NCBI GenBank assembly: GCA_937921695.1
Contig: CAKZTZ010000003.1
Span: 1 to 43,016 of the forward strand
Reading direction: 5' to 3'
DNA length: 43,016 nucleotides
Source of the DNA: an uncultured Sulfolobales archaeon
GTDB taxonomy: Archaea; Thermoproteota; Thermoprotei_A; Sulfolobales; Acidilobaceae
Shown: positions 42,203 through 43,016 of the stretch, piece after piece
Numbering within the stretch: the stretch's first letter is position 1
Layout of the letters: each line of letters starts with the position of its first letter
Notes under the pieces: model-generated
The model's database searches: none
The model's input: only the letters and a program-made list of their open reading frames with translations
What the model was told of the DNA's origin: nothing
Position numbers and translations under genes: made by a program

Positions 42203-42225
42203 CCCCCCGGTTAACTGGTGGGGGG
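42203..42225. terminator. Hairpin between convergent genes
   Basis: CCCCCC and GGGGGG enclose GGTTAACTGGT, whose centre GTTAAC is itself palindromic. It lies between the stop of the plus-strand winged-helix gene and the stop of the minus-strand HTH gene (5 bases past the latter). Confidence 0.4.
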
Positions 42226-42229
42226 AGAC

Positions 42230-42895
42230 CTAGGGAAACAAAGCTAGAGGAGCTCCTCCCCCCTCAGGGAGGGATCCAGCTAGTTTTATTAATGCGCTTA
42301 TCGCTCTATCCTCGTTCCCAGCTTTAACTATGATGTGTGTGACCCCCTCTTCTAAAGCTTCCCCCGGAATACTCTTATCTAGGAGCTGCTTCAGCTCGCG
42401 GGGCATCCCAGGATATATTGTCGAGCCCCCCACAACTCCACCTATTATAGACTCTCTACACCCCTCAGCCACTATATAGTCTCTAATAGAGTATACTTCG
42501 ACTAGATCCCTCGGAGGCTTCATAGCCTTGAAGACTATGAGGGAAGCCTCCCCCCACCCTAAACCTTCAACGTTAACCCTATATATTCTAAAACTATCCC
42601 TAAAAGCCCTTAAAACCTCAAGCCCCCTATCAGTAACAAAAGCACCCCAACGCCCCTTCCCAACCAAACCCTCACCCTCAAGCCTCTCAAGCATAGTCCT
42701 AGAAGAAGCCTCACCAACACCAAGCTCCAAAGCAAGCTGAACCCTACCAACAGGACCCCGAGACAATATCTCCAAAGCCCTAACAACATGGAAAACACTA
42801 TAACCAGGACTACCACCCCTAACAGGAGAAGCAACCCTAACCAAAACCCTAGCAGCATCCCTCAAAACAGCCCCAACCCCCAACATAGAAAACAA
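42230..42895 (-). CDS. HTH regulator with DUF4443-like C-terminal domain
   Basis: A 221-residue protein. An N-terminal winged helix (about 33-92; VVRALEILSRGPVGRVQLAL then ERLEGEGLVGKGRWGAFVT) is followed by a domain with RDYIVAEGCRESIIGGVVGG and GVTHIIVKAGNEDRAISALI, resembling archaeal DUF4443 proteins of unknown role that may bind a small ligand. TTG at 42895 or ATG at 42886 could start it. The 5' end is extremely G+T-rich on the sense strand (51 of 60 bases in 42841-42900). Confidence 0.65.
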   Translation of the reverse strand: MFSMLGVGAVLRDAARVLVRVASPVRGGSPGYSVFHVVRALEILSRGPVGRVQLALELGVGEASSRTMLERLEGEGLVGKGRWGAFVTDRGLEVLRAFRDSFRIYRVNVEGLGWGEASLIVFKAMKPPRDLVEVYSIRDYIVAEGCRESIIGGVVGGSTIYPGMPRELKQLLDKSIPGEALEEGVTHIIVKAGNEDRAISALIKLAGSLPEGGGAPLALFP

Positions 42896-42932
42896 AGAAA
42901 AGCTTAAGACTCTAACTAACCCCCCAGAGGCT

Positions 42933-42947
42933 TAAAAACTTTTAATA
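42933..42947. promoter_or_regulatory. Palindromic TATA-like element
   Basis: TTAAAAACTTTTAAT lies between the minus-strand HTH gene and the partial gene at the window end. It could serve both directions; the distance (about 38-50 bases to either start) implies short leaders. Confidence 0.4.
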
Positions 42948-42998
42948 ACGGGTGGGATTATTCTGAGGTCGAGCCAACACTGATGGGGGAGGGGGTTG

Positions 42999-43016
42999 AT
43001 GGAGTCATCCGGACAA
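42999..43016 (+). CDS. Possible start of a gene cut by the window end
   Basis: An ATG at 42999 follows a purine-rich GGGGGAGGGGG and a TATA-like element about 52 bases upstream. Only six codons (MESSGQ) are visible, so nothing can be said about the product. Confidence 0.3.

Overview
The window is chromosomal DNA from a thermophilic archaeon of the Thermoproteota (Crenarchaeota / TACK side), most like a Thermoprotei member; I cannot name the genus. The evidence is: TFE, Spt5, SecE, Mbf1, a PAN-type AAA ATPase, a GPN-loop GTPase, AglB, Hjc with PINA, Nre and Trm56; an intron-bearing tRNA-Tyr with a C1-G72 pair; TATA boxes lying about 25 bases before many start codons (leaderless genes); very frequent TTG/GTG starts; an ESCRT-III-like protein; and crenarchaeal-type CRISPR repeats. 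Cyclic 2,3-diphosphoglycerate synthetase points to a hyperthermophile.

Layout. 1-840: no intact gene; a GUAA-capped hairpin, a decayed-looking reading frame and one solitary CRISPR-like repeat. 841-3491: Mut7-C RNase, SecE overlapping its end, Spt5 and ThiI. 3793-9122: a degenerate amidohydrolase, PINA and Hjc (Holliday-junction processing), then a stomatin/NfeD membrane protease pair. 9256-12252: a small helical protein diverging from an AdoMet/arginine decarboxylase, an RNase Z-like metallo-beta-lactamase diverging from an M20 peptidase, and tRNA-Tyr. 12547-15598: acyl-CoA dehydrogenase, then a DUF447-like protein with MptE (pterin pathway). 15680-20565: three tetra-CBS proteins, a GPN GTPase and a long coiled-coil protein. 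20867-24954: a double GNAT protein, an MDR dehydrogenase, a DUF59 protein and SerRS.

24955-28000 is the accessory region. It holds a candidate C/D-box sRNA, decayed reading frames, an EVE-domain protein with a C-terminal nuclease-like domain and no normal start codon, a short ESCRT-III-like gene, and a CRISPR remnant whose two identical repeat cores lie exactly 60 bases apart.

28000-43016 returns to core genes: AglB, cDPG synthetase with carbamate kinase, a PAN-like ATPase, then a long same-strand run of Mbf1, HflX, Trm56, TFE, a cytosine-C5 methyltransferase, a SPOUT-like protein, a PhoU/RCK protein, Nre and a winged-helix protein, ending with a convergent HTH/DUF4443-like regulator. Many neighbours in this run overlap by a few bases, so they are probably co-transcribed.

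The best leads for new biology are: the EVE-nuclease fusion beside CRISPR debris; the cytosine methyltransferase embedded in the TFE operon; the PAN homologue without an HbYX tail; and a window-wide drift in base composition inside genes, from G+T-rich at the 5' end of the sense strand to A+C-rich at the 3' end. All functional calls come from reading the sequence by eye; no database search was run.
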